Shown here in pieces: positions 21,768-30,202 of a DNA stretch of 64,000 nt; the stretch's first letter is position 1, and the number at the start of each line of letters is the position of its first letter. Both the position numbers and the translations under genes were made by a program. Below the pieces are notes generated by a model, which saw only the letters and a list, made by a program, of their open reading frames with translations, was not told where the DNA came from and did not search any database. The stretch is from positions 1 through 64,000 of the forward strand of contig NZ_BMWH01000035.1 in assembly GCF_014651135.1 (NCBI RefSeq), read 5' to 3'. Source of the stretch: Streptomyces echinoruber. GTDB taxonomy: Bacteria; Actinomycetota; Actinomycetes; Streptomycetales; Streptomycetaceae.

Positions 21768-22619
21768 TCAGTTCTTCTGGATCTGGTCGAAGGAGAGCTC
21801 GACCGGCGTTTCGCGGCCGAAGATCTCCACCAGGCCCTTGACCTTCTTCGAGTCGGGGTTGATCTCGTTGATGGTCGCCTGGAGCGTGGCGAACGGACCG
21901 TCGGTGACGGTGACGGAGTCGCCGACCTCGAAGTCCAGCACCTGGACCTCGACCTTGCGCTGCGGCACCGGCTTGCCCTCGGCCTCAGCGGCCTCGCGGG
22001 CGGCCTTGGCCTCCGCCTCCGGGGCGAGCATCTTGACGACCTCGTCCAGGGAGAGCGGGTAGGGGTCGTAGGCGTTGCCGACGAAGCCGGTGACACCGGG
22101 GGTGTTGCGCACGACGCCCCAGGACTCGTTGGTCAGGTCCATGCGGACGAGCACGTAACCGGGCAGCTTGTTCTGCTTGACGGTCTTCCGCTCGCCGTTC
22201 TTGATCTGGACGATCTCTTCCTCGGGGACCTCGGCCTGGTAGATGTAGTCCTCGACGTTGAGCGTGACCGCGCGCTGCTCCAGGTTGGCCTTCACGCGCT
22301 TCTCGTAGCCGGCGTAGGTGTGGATCACGTACCACTCGCCGGGCAGCGAACGCAGCTCCTCGCGCAGCTTCTCGACCGGGTCGAGCTCCTCGGCCTCCGG
22401 CTCGCCCGCGTCGGCCTCGGCGCCCTCGGCGGAGTCCTCGCCGCCTTCGGCGGAGTCCCCGGCGTCCTCGGTGTGCACGGCGGCCCGCTCGGCCGGCTCC
22501 CCCGCGGCGGCGTCGGCAGCCTCGGCCTCGTCGCCCTCGTCCGCGCCCTCGACGATGTCGAGCTCGTCATCCACGGACTCGGTCGGCTCGATGGCGTCGT
22601 TCAGGTTCGGGTCAGACAC
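21768..22619 (-). CDS. nusG: Transcription antitermination/pausing factor NusG, with acidic N-terminal extension
   Basis: A 283-residue protein. Residues about 1-95 are an acidic, Ala/Glu/Asp-rich extension (DELDIVEGADEGDEAEAADA), as in other Streptomyces NusG but absent from E. coli. The NGN domain follows (EWYVIHTYAGYEKRVKANLE, GYVLVRMDLTNESWGVVRNT, PGVTGFVG), then an acidic Ala-rich linker and the KOW domain (FEVGDSVTVTDGPFATLQAT). It links RNA polymerase to ribosome or Rho. It lies between secE and rplK and is co-oriented with both. Confidence 0.96.
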   Translation of the reverse strand: MSDPNLNDAIEPTESVDDELDIVEGADEGDEAEAADAAAGEPAERAAVHTEDAGDSAEGGEDSAEGAEADAGEPEAEELDPVEKLREELRSLPGEWYVIHTYAGYEKRVKANLEQRAVTLNVEDYIYQAEVPEEEIVQIKNGERKTVKQNKLPGYVLVRMDLTNESWGVVRNTPGVTGFVGNAYDPYPLSLDEVVKMLAPEAEAKAAREAAEAEGKPVPQRKVEVQVLDFEVGDSVTVTDGPFATLQATINEINPDSKKVKGLVEIFGRETPVELSFDQIQKN

Positions 22620-22700
22620 GGTGGCTGCTTCTTCCTGGTTACTGAGGGGTGGAACATGCGAAAGGGGCGCCGGGTACCTCGGCGCCCTATCGCTTCTGGC

Positions 22701-22991
22701 TCAGCCGAAGACGTACTTGGCGGCGTGAGTGAGCCCATAGTCAATCACGGTCACCAGGGCGATCATGATGGCGACGAAGAAGATCACCACGGTGGTGTAC
22801 GACGTCAGCTGGTTGCGCGTGGGCCAGACGACCTTGCGGAGCTCGGCGATGATCTGCCGGTAGAAGAGGGCAAGGCGCTTCAGCGGACCCTTCTTGGCGC
22901 GCTTGCCACCCTTGCGGGCCCTCTTCTTCGACTCCTGAAGCCGGTCCTGGGCATCAGGCGTGTCGATGGAGGAGCCCACGGCGTCCGTCAT
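22701..22991 (-). CDS. secE: Preprotein translocase subunit SecE
   Basis: A 96-residue single-span subunit of the SecYEG channel. A basic cytoplasmic N-terminus (KKRARKGGKRAKKGPLKRLA) is followed by the amphipathic helix RQIIAELRKVVWPTRNQLTS and one membrane helix TVVIFFVAIMIALVTVIDYG. This is the short actinobacterial form. It lies 81 nt before nusG, and tRNA-Trp lies just upstream, as in other Streptomyces. Confidence 0.96.
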   Translation of the reverse strand: MTDAVGSSIDTPDAQDRLQESKKRARKGGKRAKKGPLKRLALFYRQIIAELRKVVWPTRNQLTSYTTVVIFFVAIMIALVTVIDYGLTHAAKYVFG

Positions 22992-23096
22992 TCGTCCTCA
23001 CCTGATCCCGGGTCGTGGCCGTGCCGCGCCCGGTCTGAGCCGCACGGCGGTGCAATGCTGTACGTACATGCGCACACATCCTGGCGGTGTGTGGAG

Positions 23097-23169
23097 CAGG
23101 GCCGGAGGGACTCGAACCCCCAACCGCTGGTTTTGGAGACCAGTGCTCTACCAATTGAGCTACGACCCT
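23097..23169 (-). tRNA. tRNA-Trp (CCA)
   Basis: A 73-nt cloverleaf on the minus strand. The acceptor AGGGTCG pairs with CGGCCCT, the D arm is GCTCAATTGGTAGAGC, the anticodon stem-loop is CTGGTCTCCAAAACCAG with CCA, and the T arm has GGTTCGAGTCC. No CCA is encoded. It lies about 105 nt upstream of secE. Confidence 0.97.
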
Positions 23170-23464
23170 TTGCCTGTCCCCCAACGTACCGCATCCGACC
23201 GGCTGCTCGGTGTGCAGCACGGGCGGTTGTGGGAGCCGGAGGCCAACGAGGTCAGAGTGTACGTGCTCCGGCGCCGGTCGTCGAACGGAAAGCGCTCCGA
23301 AGAGCCCGCGCGGGTGCGCCGCGGGCACCGGAGGGACCGAAGATCGCCTGCGCAGGCGCCGCGCCGCGGTCCGGATACGCACGGGTGTTCCCTCTTTTGT
23401 CCAGTGCGGTTCAGTGGGTGAAACCCGCGTGCCCGGCCCGTTTCCGGTCTGAAACGATGGGCGC

Positions 23465-24691
23465 ATGAGCGCTGCAACCCCACCCACCGAGCGCCGGGTC
23501 TCCGCCCGAGTCGGCGCGATCTCCGAGTCCGCCACCCTCGCCGTGGACGCCAAGGCCAAGGCCCTGAAGGCCGCCGGGCGTCCGGTGATCGGCTTCGGCG
23601 CCGGCGAGCCCGACTTCCCGACCCCGGACTACATCGTCGAAGCGGCCGTCGAGGCCTGCAGGAACCCCAAGTACCACCGCTACACGCCGGCCGGCGGCCT
23701 GCCCGAGCTCAAGGCCGCGATCGCCGCGAAGACGCTGCGCGACTCCGGCTACGCGGTCGACCCGTCCCAGGTCCTGGTCACCAACGGCGGCAAGCAGGCC
23801 ATCTACGAGGCCTTCGCCGCGATCCTCGACCCGGGCGACGAGGTCATCGTCCCCGCGCCGTACTGGACGACGTACCCGGAGTCGATCCGCCTGGCCGGCG
23901 GTGTCCCGGTGGAGGTCGTGGCCGACGAGACCACCGGCTACCGCGTGAGCGTGGAGCAACTGGAGGCGGCCCGCACGGAGCGGACCAAGGTCGTCCTGTT
24001 CGTCTCCCCGTCCAACCCGACCGGCGCGGTCTACCGCCGCGAGGAGGCCGAGGCGATCGGCCGCTGGGCCGTCGAGCACGGCCTGTGGGTGCTGACCGAC
24101 GAGATCTACGAGCACCTGGTCTACGGCGACGCGGCGTTCACCTCGCTGCCGGCGCTCCTGCCGGAGCTGCGCGACAAGTGCATCGTCGTCAACGGCGTGG
24201 CCAAGACGTACGCCATGACGGGCTGGCGGGTGGGCTGGGTCATCGGCCCGAAGGACGTGGTCAAGGCCGCGACCAACCTGCAGTCGCACGCCACCTCGAA
24301 CGTCTCCAACGTCGCCCAGGTCGCCGCGCTCGCGGCCGTCTCCGGCGACCTGGCGGCCGTGGAGAGGATGCGCGAGGCCTTCGACCGGCGCCGCAGGACC
24401 ATCGTGCGGATGCTCAACGAGATCGACGGCGTGGTCTGCCCGGAGCCGGAGGGCGCCTTCTACGCCTACCCGTCGGTGAAGGCGCTGCTCGGCAAGGAGA
24501 TCCGCGGCAGGCGGCCGAAGGACACCGTGGAGCTGGCCGCGCTGATCCTGGAGGAGGCCGAGGTCGCGGTCGTGCCGGGCGAGGCCTTCGGCACGCCGGG
24601 CTACCTGCGGCTGTCGTACGCCCTGGGGGACGAGGACCTGGTGGAGGGCGTGAGCCGGATGCAGAAGCTGCTGGCGGAGGCGCGGGACTGA
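23465..24691 (+). CDS. aspC: Aspartate aminotransferase (class I PLP enzyme)
   Basis: A 408-residue fold-type I aminotransferase converting aspartate and 2-oxoglutarate to oxaloacetate and glutamate. The N-terminal arm has ISESATLAVDAKAKALKAAG, typical of the I-gamma subgroup. VIGFGAGEPDFPTPDYIVEA, the PLP-phosphate loop NGGKQAIYEAF, SPSNPTGAVY (Asn contacts PLP), and the Schiff-base lysine in VNGVAKTYAMTGWRVGW are all present. The C-terminal Arg binding the substrate carboxylate is in LRLSYAL. It is transcribed away from the secE cluster. Length is normal; the family also contains prephenate and arogenate-active members. Confidence 0.93.
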   Translation: MSAATPPTERRVSARVGAISESATLAVDAKAKALKAAGRPVIGFGAGEPDFPTPDYIVEAAVEACRNPKYHRYTPAGGLPELKAAIAAKTLRDSGYAVDPSQVLVTNGGKQAIYEAFAAILDPGDEVIVPAPYWTTYPESIRLAGGVPVEVVADETTGYRVSVEQLEAARTERTKVVLFVSPSNPTGAVYRREEAEAIGRWAVEHGLWVLTDEIYEHLVYGDAAFTSLPALLPELRDKCIVVNGVAKTYAMTGWRVGWVIGPKDVVKAATNLQSHATSNVSNVAQVAALAAVSGDLAAVERMREAFDRRRRTIVRMLNEIDGVVCPEPEGAFYAYPSVKALLGKEIRGRRPKDTVELAALILEEAEVAVVPGEAFGTPGYLRLSYALGDEDLVEGVSRMQKLLAEARD

Positions 24692-24705
24692 CGCCGCGCC
24701 CGCCC

Positions 24706-24739
24706 GGGGCCCGTCCGCCGGTGCCGGCGGGCGGGCCCC
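24706..24739 (+). terminator. Terminator after aspC
   Basis: GGGGCCCGTCCGCCG (24706-24720) pairs with CGGCGGGCGGGCCCC (24725-24739), one G-T pair, 4-nt loop, 14 nt after the aspC stop. Confidence 0.85.
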
Positions 24740-24740
24740 T

Positions 24741-24835
24741 TCGTCTGCGCGAGTCGTCTGCGCGAGTCGTCTGCGCGGGTTCGTCTGTGCGAGTTCGTCT
24801 GTGCGGGTTCGTCTGTGCGGGTTCGTCTGTGCGAG
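24741..24835. repeat. Tandem repeat of a 13-14-mer
   Basis: About seven head-to-tail copies of TCGTCTGCGCGAG / TTCGTCTGTGCGGG fill the space between the aspC terminator and the add leader. The units drift from 13 to 14 nt, so it is not a coding repeat. Function unknown; could be slippage-derived. Confidence 0.85.
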
Positions 24836-24895
24836 CAAGACCACGTTCGGGGAATGCGCTACCGGGGCGGCGGTGGCTTACGGCAGCATCTTGGA

Positions 24896-25936
24896 ATGGA
24901 GCGCGTACGTGATCTCTCTCAGCTGCCGAAGGCCCACCTGCACCTGCACTTCACCGGTTCCATGCGGCCGGCCACCCTGCTGGAGCTGGCCGACAAGTAC
25001 GGCGTCCGGCTGCCCGACGCGCTGACGGACGCGCTGGTCAGCGGGGAGCCGCCGCGGCTGCGGGCGACGGACGAGCGGGGCTGGTTCCGCTTCCAGCGGC
25101 TGTACGACGCGGCGCGCTCCTGCCTGCAGCGGCCGGAGGACATCCGGCGGCTGGTGCGGGAGGCCGCGGAGGAGGACCTCAGGGACGGTTCGGGCTGGCT
25201 GGAGATCCAGGTGGATCCGACGTCGTACGCGCCGCGGCTGGGCGGGCTGATCCCGGCGCTGGAGATCATCCTCGACGCCGTGGAGACGACCATGCGGGAG
25301 ACCGGGCTCGGGATGCGTGTCCTGGTCGCCGCGAACCGCATGAAGCACCCGCTGGACGCGCGCACCCTGGCCCGGCTGGCGGTGCGCTACCGGGACCGGG
25401 GTGTGGTGGGCTTCGGCCTGTCGAACGACGAACGGCGCGGCCTGGCACGCGACTTCGACCGCGCCTTCGCCATCGCCCGGGACGGCGGCCTGCTGTCGGC
25501 CCCGCACGGCGGAGAGCTGACCGGGCCGGCGTCGGTGCGGGACTGTCTCGACGACCTGGGCGCCCACCGCATCGGCCACGGCGTGCGGGCGGCGGAGGAC
25601 CCGCGGCTGCTGAAGCGGCTGGCCGACCGGCAGGTGGCCTGCGAGGTGTGCCCGGCGTCGAACGTGGCGCTGGGGGTGTACGACAAGCCGGAGGACGTGC
25701 CCCTGCGCACGCTGTTCGAGGCGGGCGTGCCCGTCGCACTCGGCGCCGACGACCCCCTCCTGTTCGGCTCCCGCCTGGCCGCCCAGTACGAGATCGCCCG
25801 CCGCCACCACGGCTTCACCGACGCCGAACTGGCCGAGCTGGCCCGCCAGTCCATCCGTGCCTCGGCGGCCCCGCAGGATGTGAAGAAGCGGCTGCTGGAG
25901 GGGGTGGACGACTGGTTGGCGCAGGAGGCCCGGTAG
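24896..25936 (+). CDS. add: Adenosine deaminase
   Basis: A 346-residue metal-dependent hydrolase converting adenosine to inosine (purine salvage). The start is ATG at 24896 (MERVRDLSQLPKAHLHLHFT); sequence upstream is the repeat. Metal and catalytic motifs: HLHLHFTGSM near residue 14, HGGEL near 203 (His and catalytic Glu), HRIGHG near 224, and the late zinc Asp in LGADDPLLFG near 285. The usual family motif is SLNTDDP, and here the second metal-binding Asp pair DDP is intact. Streptomyces carries several paralogues; this is one of the shorter ones. Cytoplasmic. Confidence 0.93.
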   Translation: MERVRDLSQLPKAHLHLHFTGSMRPATLLELADKYGVRLPDALTDALVSGEPPRLRATDERGWFRFQRLYDAARSCLQRPEDIRRLVREAAEEDLRDGSGWLEIQVDPTSYAPRLGGLIPALEIILDAVETTMRETGLGMRVLVAANRMKHPLDARTLARLAVRYRDRGVVGFGLSNDERRGLARDFDRAFAIARDGGLLSAPHGGELTGPASVRDCLDDLGAHRIGHGVRAAEDPRLLKRLADRQVACEVCPASNVALGVYDKPEDVPLRTLFEAGVPVALGADDPLLFGSRLAAQYEIARRHHGFTDAELAELARQSIRASAAPQDVKKRLLEGVDDWLAQEAR

Positions 25937-25991
25937 GCCCAGTGGGCGCCAGTAGGCGCCGGGCTTCTCCGCGCCTTGGCCGGCCGTCCGT

Positions 25992-26600
25992 TCACGCGCC
26001 GATGCCGCCCGCCAGCGTCCGCGCCAGCCGGGCGGCGAACTCCTCGACCGCCGGCCGCTCCCCCGTCTCCGTCGCGTCGTACGCGAACGCCCGCTGCGCG
26101 CACGCCCCCAGCAGCAGCGAGGCCGCCGCGAACGTGTCCGCGTCCGCCCGGACCCGCCCCCGCGCCTGTTCGGCCTGCAGGTAGGCGTCCAGGCTCTCGA
26201 TGGGCCGGTGCGGCCCGGAGCCGATCTCCCGCATCGCCGCGTCGTGCCGCCGCTTGAGCTGCGTCTCGGCGTACAGCGACGCGGCTATGGGGAAGCTCTG
26301 CTCGTAGAAGAGCGCGGCCTGCCGGGCGATCTCGGTGAGGTTGTCCTCCAGCGGGCGCTGCTCCGGCTCGGCGGCGAGGCGGTGCAGCAGCGGGGTGAGC
26401 GGCGGCAGCCGTTCGGCCAGGACGCGGATGAACAGCTCCTCCTTGCCCGCGAAGTGCTTGTAGAGCGCGGCCTCGGAGCAGCCGGCCGCGCGGGCGATCT
26501 CCTTGGTGGTGGCGCGGGCCAGCCCGACGGTGAGCATCAGCTCATGGGCCGCGTCGAGGATCCGCTCCCGCGTCGGCCGTGGCTCCGCGCCGTTCCGCAT
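25992..26600 (-). CDS. TetR family transcriptional regulator
   Basis: A 202-residue repressor. The N-terminal HTH occupies residues 10-57 (PTRERILDAAHELMLTVGLA, then TTKEIARAAGCSEAALYKHF). The helical C-terminal ligand/dimer domain has no close match I recognise. It is transcribed divergently from the NmrA-type gene. The 107-nt intergenic region contains two palindromes on GTGAGT/ACTCAC half-sites, so it very probably represses itself and that neighbour. Ligand unknown. Confidence 0.9.
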   Translation of the reverse strand: MRNGAEPRPTRERILDAAHELMLTVGLARATTKEIARAAGCSEAALYKHFAGKEELFIRVLAERLPPLTPLLHRLAAEPEQRPLEDNLTEIARQAALFYEQSFPIAASLYAETQLKRRHDAAMREIGSGPHRPIESLDAYLQAEQARGRVRADADTFAAASLLLGACAQRAFAYDATETGERPAVEEFAARLARTLAGGIGA

Positions 26601-26628
26601 GTCTGCTCCAACTGTCCTTGACGGGTGG

Positions 26629-26644
26629 GTGAGTGCTTACTCAC
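26629..26644. promoter_or_regulatory. Palindromic operator 1 for the TetR regulator
   Basis: GTGAGTGCTTACTCAC: 6-bp half-sites GTGAGT/ACTCAC with a 4-bp centre, 28 bp upstream of the TetR start. Binding is inferred from position and symmetry. Confidence 0.65.
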
Positions 26645-26664
26645 TCTAGGGTAAGCAGGAGTGA

Positions 26665-26676
26665 GTGAGTACTCAC
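26665..26676. promoter_or_regulatory. Palindromic operator 2 for the TetR regulator
   Basis: GTGAGTACTCAC is a perfect 12-bp palindrome with the same half-sites as operator 1 but no spacer. It lies 31 bp upstream of the divergent NmrA-type gene. An extra GTGA copy sits just before it (26661). Confidence 0.65.
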
Positions 26677-26707
26677 CCACACTGTCCCGGAAGGTTGGGA
26701 GCACACC

Positions 26708-27340
26708 ATGAACCTCACTGTTTTCGGCGCCACCGGAGGCATCGGCCAAGAGATCGTCCGGCAGGCGCTCGACGCCGGCCACCGGGTCACCGCCGTGGTC
26801 CGCGACCCGGCCCGGCTCCCCGTCACCGGGGAGCGCCTGGAGGTGGTCCGCTCCGACCTGTCCGACCCGGAGGCCCTGCGTCCGGCGGTGGCGGGCCGGG
26901 ACGCGGTGCTCTCGGGCCTGGGCGCGCGCCGCCGCGCCGACGCGGGGGTGGCCACCCGGCTGACCCGCACGGTGCTGCGGGCGCTGGAGGCCGAGGGCGT
27001 ACGGCGCCTGCTGGTGGTGAGCGCCGCGCCGGTGGGCCCGCGGCCGCAGGACGACCCGGCCCTGGACCGCGCGGTGCGGCGGATCGTCTCCGCGATCCTG
27101 AAGGACGTCTACGCCGACCTGCGCGCGATGGAGGCCGAACTGGAGCGCAGCGCGACGGACTGGACGATCGTGCGGCCGCCGCGGCTGCTGGACAAGCCGG
27201 TCACCGGCTCCTACCGCCGGGTGGTGGGCGGCTTCCCGCGCAGCGGGCGCTTCATCGGCCGGGCGGACGTGGCGCACGCCATGCTGGAGATGGTCGAGGA
27301 CCCGGCGACGGTGAAGCAGGGCGTGGGGGTGGCGTACTGA
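26708..27340 (+). CDS. NAD(P)-binding NmrA/SDR-like oxidoreductase
   Basis: A 210-residue Rossmann protein. MNLTVFGATGGIGQEIVRQA carries the GxxGxxG dinucleotide motif at residues 8-13. It is followed by a basic residue after beta2 (VVRDPARL), suggesting NADP(H). VRRLLVVSAAPVGPRP and SATDWTIVRPPRLLDKPVTG match the atypical short-chain reductase / NAD(P)H azoreductase-like group. There is no YxxxK catalytic pair, so it may bind rather than turn over substrate. Expression is probably induced through the divergent TetR protein. Substrate unknown. Confidence 0.85.
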   Translation: MNLTVFGATGGIGQEIVRQALDAGHRVTAVVRDPARLPVTGERLEVVRSDLSDPEALRPAVAGRDAVLSGLGARRRADAGVATRLTRTVLRALEAEGVRRLLVVSAAPVGPRPQDDPALDRAVRRIVSAILKDVYADLRAMEAELERSATDWTIVRPPRLLDKPVTGSYRRVVGGFPRSGRFIGRADVAHAMLEMVEDPATVKQGVGVAY

Positions 27341-27513
27341 GCCGCCGCCCCGGCGCGGCGGGAGCGCGGCCCAGTGCGGCGAGCCTGCGCTCCGGTGCGC
27401 GGCGGGAGCGCGACCCGGCGCGGTGAGGGACGGGCCGGCACGGCGGGGTGGGGCGGCGGTGGTCCAGTGGGGCGGCTGCTGCCCGGCGGGGCGGCTGCTG
27501 CCCGGTGGTGCCG

Positions 27514-28569
27514 CTACAGCTCGACGCCCACCATCACCGGCTCGTTGACCAGCGTGATCCCGAAGGCCTCGCGCACGCCGGCGACGACCTCGCGGGCGAG
27601 GGAGAGCAGGTCCTCGGTGGTGGCGCCGCCGCGGTTGGTGAGTGCCAGGGTGTGCTTGGTGGAGATGCGCGCGGGCCCGGTGCCGTAGCCCTTGGTGAAG
27701 CCCGCCCTGTCGATCAGCCAGGCCGCGGAGGTCTTGGTACGGCCCTCCCCCGCCGGGTAGGCGGGCGGTTCGACGTCGTCGCCGAGCCGCTCCCGCACGC
27801 GCGCGCGGAACGCGGCGAACTCGGCGTCGGTGAGGATCGGGTTGGTGAAGAAGGACCCGGCCGACCAGGTGTCGTGGTCCTCGGGGTCGAGGACCATGCC
27901 CTTGCCGACGCGCAGCTTCAGGACGGTGTCGCGGGCGTCGGCGAGGGGGACGCGGTCGCCGGGTTCGACGCCGAGGGCGCGGGCCGTCTCGGCGTACCGG
28001 ATGGGCCCGGACAGACCGCCGGCGTCCTCCAGGCGGAAGCGGACGCGCAGGACGACGTAGCGGTCGGGGTCGGCCTTGAAGCGGCTGTGGCGGTAGGAGA
28101 AGCCGCACTCGTCGTTGGTGAGGGTGACGGTCTCGCCGATCCGGCGGTCGTAGGCGACGACCTCGGTGATCGTGGAGGAGACCTCCTGGCCGTAGGCGCC
28201 GACGTTCTGGATCGGCGTGGCGCCCGCGGAGCCGGGGATGCCGGAGAGGCACTCGATGCCGGCCAGTCCCGCCTCGACGGTGCGGGCGACGGCGTCGGTC
28301 CACACCTCGCCGGCGGCCAGTTCGAGCGCGGTGCCGTCGAGGGTGAAGCCGCGGGTGGCGATGCGCAGGGCCGTGCCGGGGAACCCCTTGTCGCCGACGA
28401 CCAGGTTGGATCCGCCGCCGATGAGCAGCAGCGGCGTACCGGTCTCGTCGGCCTCGCGGACGGCCGCGATCACCTCGTCGTCGGTGGTCGCGGTGAGCAG
28501 CCGGGCGGCGGGGCCGCCCAGCCGGAAGGTGGTCAGCGGGGCGAGGGGGGCGTCGTGGAGTTCCTGCAC
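27514..28569 (-). CDS. murB: UDP-N-acetylenolpyruvoylglucosamine reductase
   Basis: A 351-residue FAD enzyme making UDP-MurNAc for peptidoglycan. GTG start at 28569 (MQELHDAPLAPLTTFRLGGP). The FAD-binding motif LLIGGGSNLVVGD is near residue 50, GIECLSGIPGSAGATPIQNV near 115, GQEVSSTITEVVAYD near 135, and the catalytic Ser/Glu region SAGSFFTNPILTDAEF near 235. This is the longer type I MurB with the Tyr-loop insertion. Housekeeping, stand-alone; minus-strand neighbours upstream are MaoC genes separated by 171 nt of very GC-rich spacer. Confidence 0.95.
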   Translation of the reverse strand: MQELHDAPLAPLTTFRLGGPAARLLTATTDDEVIAAVREADETGTPLLLIGGGSNLVVGDKGFPGTALRIATRGFTLDGTALELAAGEVWTDAVARTVEAGLAGIECLSGIPGSAGATPIQNVGAYGQEVSSTITEVVAYDRRIGETVTLTNDECGFSYRHSRFKADPDRYVVLRVRFRLEDAGGLSGPIRYAETARALGVEPGDRVPLADARDTVLKLRVGKGMVLDPEDHDTWSAGSFFTNPILTDAEFAAFRARVRERLGDDVEPPAYPAGEGRTKTSAAWLIDRAGFTKGYGTGPARISTKHTLALTNRGGATTEDLLSLAREVVAGVREAFGITLVNEPVMVGVEL

Positions 28570-28740
28570 GGGCTCAAGACTACGAGACCCCGCCGACCGC
28601 TCCGCCGCGCGGCGGGGCGGGGCGGTCGGCGGAGCGGTCGGCGGGGCGGGGCTTACGGAGACACCGCGCCGATCACGCGAGGAGCGCTCGCGCCGGCCGG
28701 CGCCCCTCGCCGCCCGGCCCCGCCCCGGGGGCGGGGGGGT

Positions 28741-29169
28741 TCAGGCCAGCCGTACGACCGCTCGGGCCATGCCCAGCACCTTCTGGCCGCCGCTGGTGGC
28801 GACGAGGTCGACGCGCACGGTGTTGCCGTCGAGCTTCTCGGCGACCTTGCCGGCGACCTCGACCGTGGCGCCCTTGTCGTCGTCGGGCACGACGACGGGC
28901 TTGGTGAAGCGCACGCCGTACTCGACGACCGCGCCCGGGTCGCCGGTCCAGTCGGTGACCACGCGGATCGCCTCGGCCATGGTGAACATGCCGTGCGCGA
29001 TCACGTCCGGCAGCCCGACCGCCTTGGCGAACCGCTCGTTCCAGTGGATCGGGTTGAAGTCCCCGGAGGCGCCCGCGTACCGCACGAGGGTGTCGCGGGT
29101 CACGGTGAAGGTCTGCGCCGGCAGCTCGGTGCCGACCTCGACGTCGTCGTACGCGATCTTCGCCGTCAT
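28741..29169 (-). CDS. MaoC-like dehydratase (HadB-type subunit)
   Basis: A 142-residue single hot-dog domain. ATG at 29169 (MTAKIAYDDVEVGTELPAQT). The hydratase-2 signature is present: YAGASGDFNPIHWNERFAKAV (catalytic Asp and His near residues 36-41), then VIAHGMFTMAEAIRVV. It starts 4 nt after the stop of the upstream MaoC protein, so the two are coupled and probably form a heterodimer like mycobacterial HadAB. They would dehydrate 3-hydroxyacyl chains in fatty-acid synthesis. That partnership is inferred from adjacency. Confidence 0.88.
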   Translation of the reverse strand: MTAKIAYDDVEVGTELPAQTFTVTRDTLVRYAGASGDFNPIHWNERFAKAVGLPDVIAHGMFTMAEAIRVVTDWTGDPGAVVEYGVRFTKPVVVPDDDKGATVEVAGKVAEKLDGNTVRVDLVATSGGQKVLGMARAVVRLA

Positions 29170-29173
29170 CTGC

Positions 29174-29626
29174 TCACGCCTCCCCGGCCGCGCGGGCCAC
29201 CAGCTTCATCCACGTGGTCACGACGTGCTCGCCGGCCTCGTCGTGCACCTCGCCACGGATCACCAGGACGTCATTGCCGGCCAGCGACTTGATCGACTCG
29301 ATGGTCTGCGCGACGGCGAGCCGGTCCCCGGCGCGCACCGGCCGGGTGTAGGCGAACTTCTGGTCGCCGTGCACCACGCGGCTGAAGTCCAGGCCGAGCT
29401 GCGGATCGCCGACGACCTCCGCCGCGGCCCGGTAGGTGATCACGAACGGGAAGGTCGGCGGGGCGATCACGTCGGGGTGGCCGAGCGCCTTCGCGGCCTC
29501 CGGGTCGGTGTACGCCGGGTTGGGGTCCCCCACCGCCTCCGCGAACTCGCGGATCTTCTCCCGGCCCACCTCGTAGGGGGCGGTGGGCGGATAGGTCCGC
29601 CCCACGAAGGACTGGTCGAGCGCCAT
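29174..29626 (-). CDS. MaoC N-terminal-type dehydratase (UPF0336 / HadA-like)
   Basis: A 150-residue hot-dog protein starting at 29626 (MALDQSFVGRTYPPTAPYEV), with GGAGGTG upstream. REKIREFAEAVGDPNPAYTD resembles the FAS1-type dehydratase N domain. The C-terminal LVIRGEVHDEAGEHVVTTWM is the core strand pair. It lacks the full HxxD catalytic loop found in its partner and probably serves as the structural, substrate-holding subunit. Conserved next to rpmG in Streptomyces. Confidence 0.88.
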   Translation of the reverse strand: MALDQSFVGRTYPPTAPYEVGREKIREFAEAVGDPNPAYTDPEAAKALGHPDVIAPPTFPFVITYRAAAEVVGDPQLGLDFSRVVHGDQKFAYTRPVRAGDRLAVAQTIESIKSLAGNDVLVIRGEVHDEAGEHVVTTWMKLVARAAGEA

Positions 29627-29830
29627 GGCTCGGCACCTCCTGGTGTCTGCTGTCGTTGTCCGGTGCACGACCGCCCCTCGGGATCCGGGCCCGCTCCGGG
29701 TCCGGTGCACGACCGCCCTCCGGTCCCGGGAGGGCCGGCAGCCGACGGGGCGGCCCGCTCACGAGCGCGCGGCATCCGCGGCATCACCGTACAGCGGGCG
29801 ACGCCCGGTGGAACGACACGTGGAACGACA

Positions 29831-29862
29831 CGAGGCCGCCCCCTGACGGCGGGGCGGCCTCG
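29831..29862. terminator. Terminator between rpmG and the MaoC genes
   Basis: CGAGGCCGCCCC (29831-29842) pairs perfectly with GGGGCGGCCTCG (29851-29862). It lies 86 nt downstream of rpmG on the minus strand. The rest of the 321-nt spacer (29627-29947) holds two direct copies of CCGGTGCACGACCGCCC (about 29660 and 29702) but no gene. Confidence 0.75.
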
Positions 29863-29947
29863 TGTACGACTGTCCTGTGGACTCCTGTGGACCGTATGAC
29901 GTACGCGGCCCGTGTCAGGGTCCGGGTACGCCGGGGACGAGCCTGGG

Positions 29948-30112
29948 TCAGCGGGTCTCGCGGTGCGCGGTGTGGCGGTTGCAGCGCGGGCAGTGCTTCT
30001 TCAGCTCGAGCCGGTCCGGGTTGTTCCGGCGGTTCTTCTTGGTGATGTAGTTCCGCTCCTTGCACTCCACGCAGGCCAGCGTGATCTTCGGGCGGACGTC
30101 GGTGGCAGCCAC
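29948..30112 (-). CDS. rpmG: 50S ribosomal protein L33
   Basis: A 54-residue ribosomal protein starting with GTG at 30112 (AAGGAG 8 nt upstream). It reads AATDVRPKITLACVECKERN, then YITKKNRRNNPDRLELKKHC, then PRCNRHTAHRETR. It keeps all four zinc-ligand cysteines (CVEC and CPRC), so it is the zinc-binding C+ form rather than the zinc-independent paralogue. tRNA-Met lies just upstream. Confidence 0.96.
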   Translation of the reverse strand: MAATDVRPKITLACVECKERNYITKKNRRNNPDRLELKKHCPRCNRHTAHRETR

Positions 30113-30202
30113 GTGAGTGCTCCTTGACGAACGGGTGGACTGGTTTAACGCACAAGAAGAGTAGCCGATCGACGGACCGACCCGGCAATCGGCTACTGAA
30201 AG

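Noticed and set aside
24741..24835. CRISPR array
   Set aside because: The repeats are contiguous 13-14-mers with no unique spacers; none of the repeat arrays in the window has repeat-spacer structure, and no cas genes are present.
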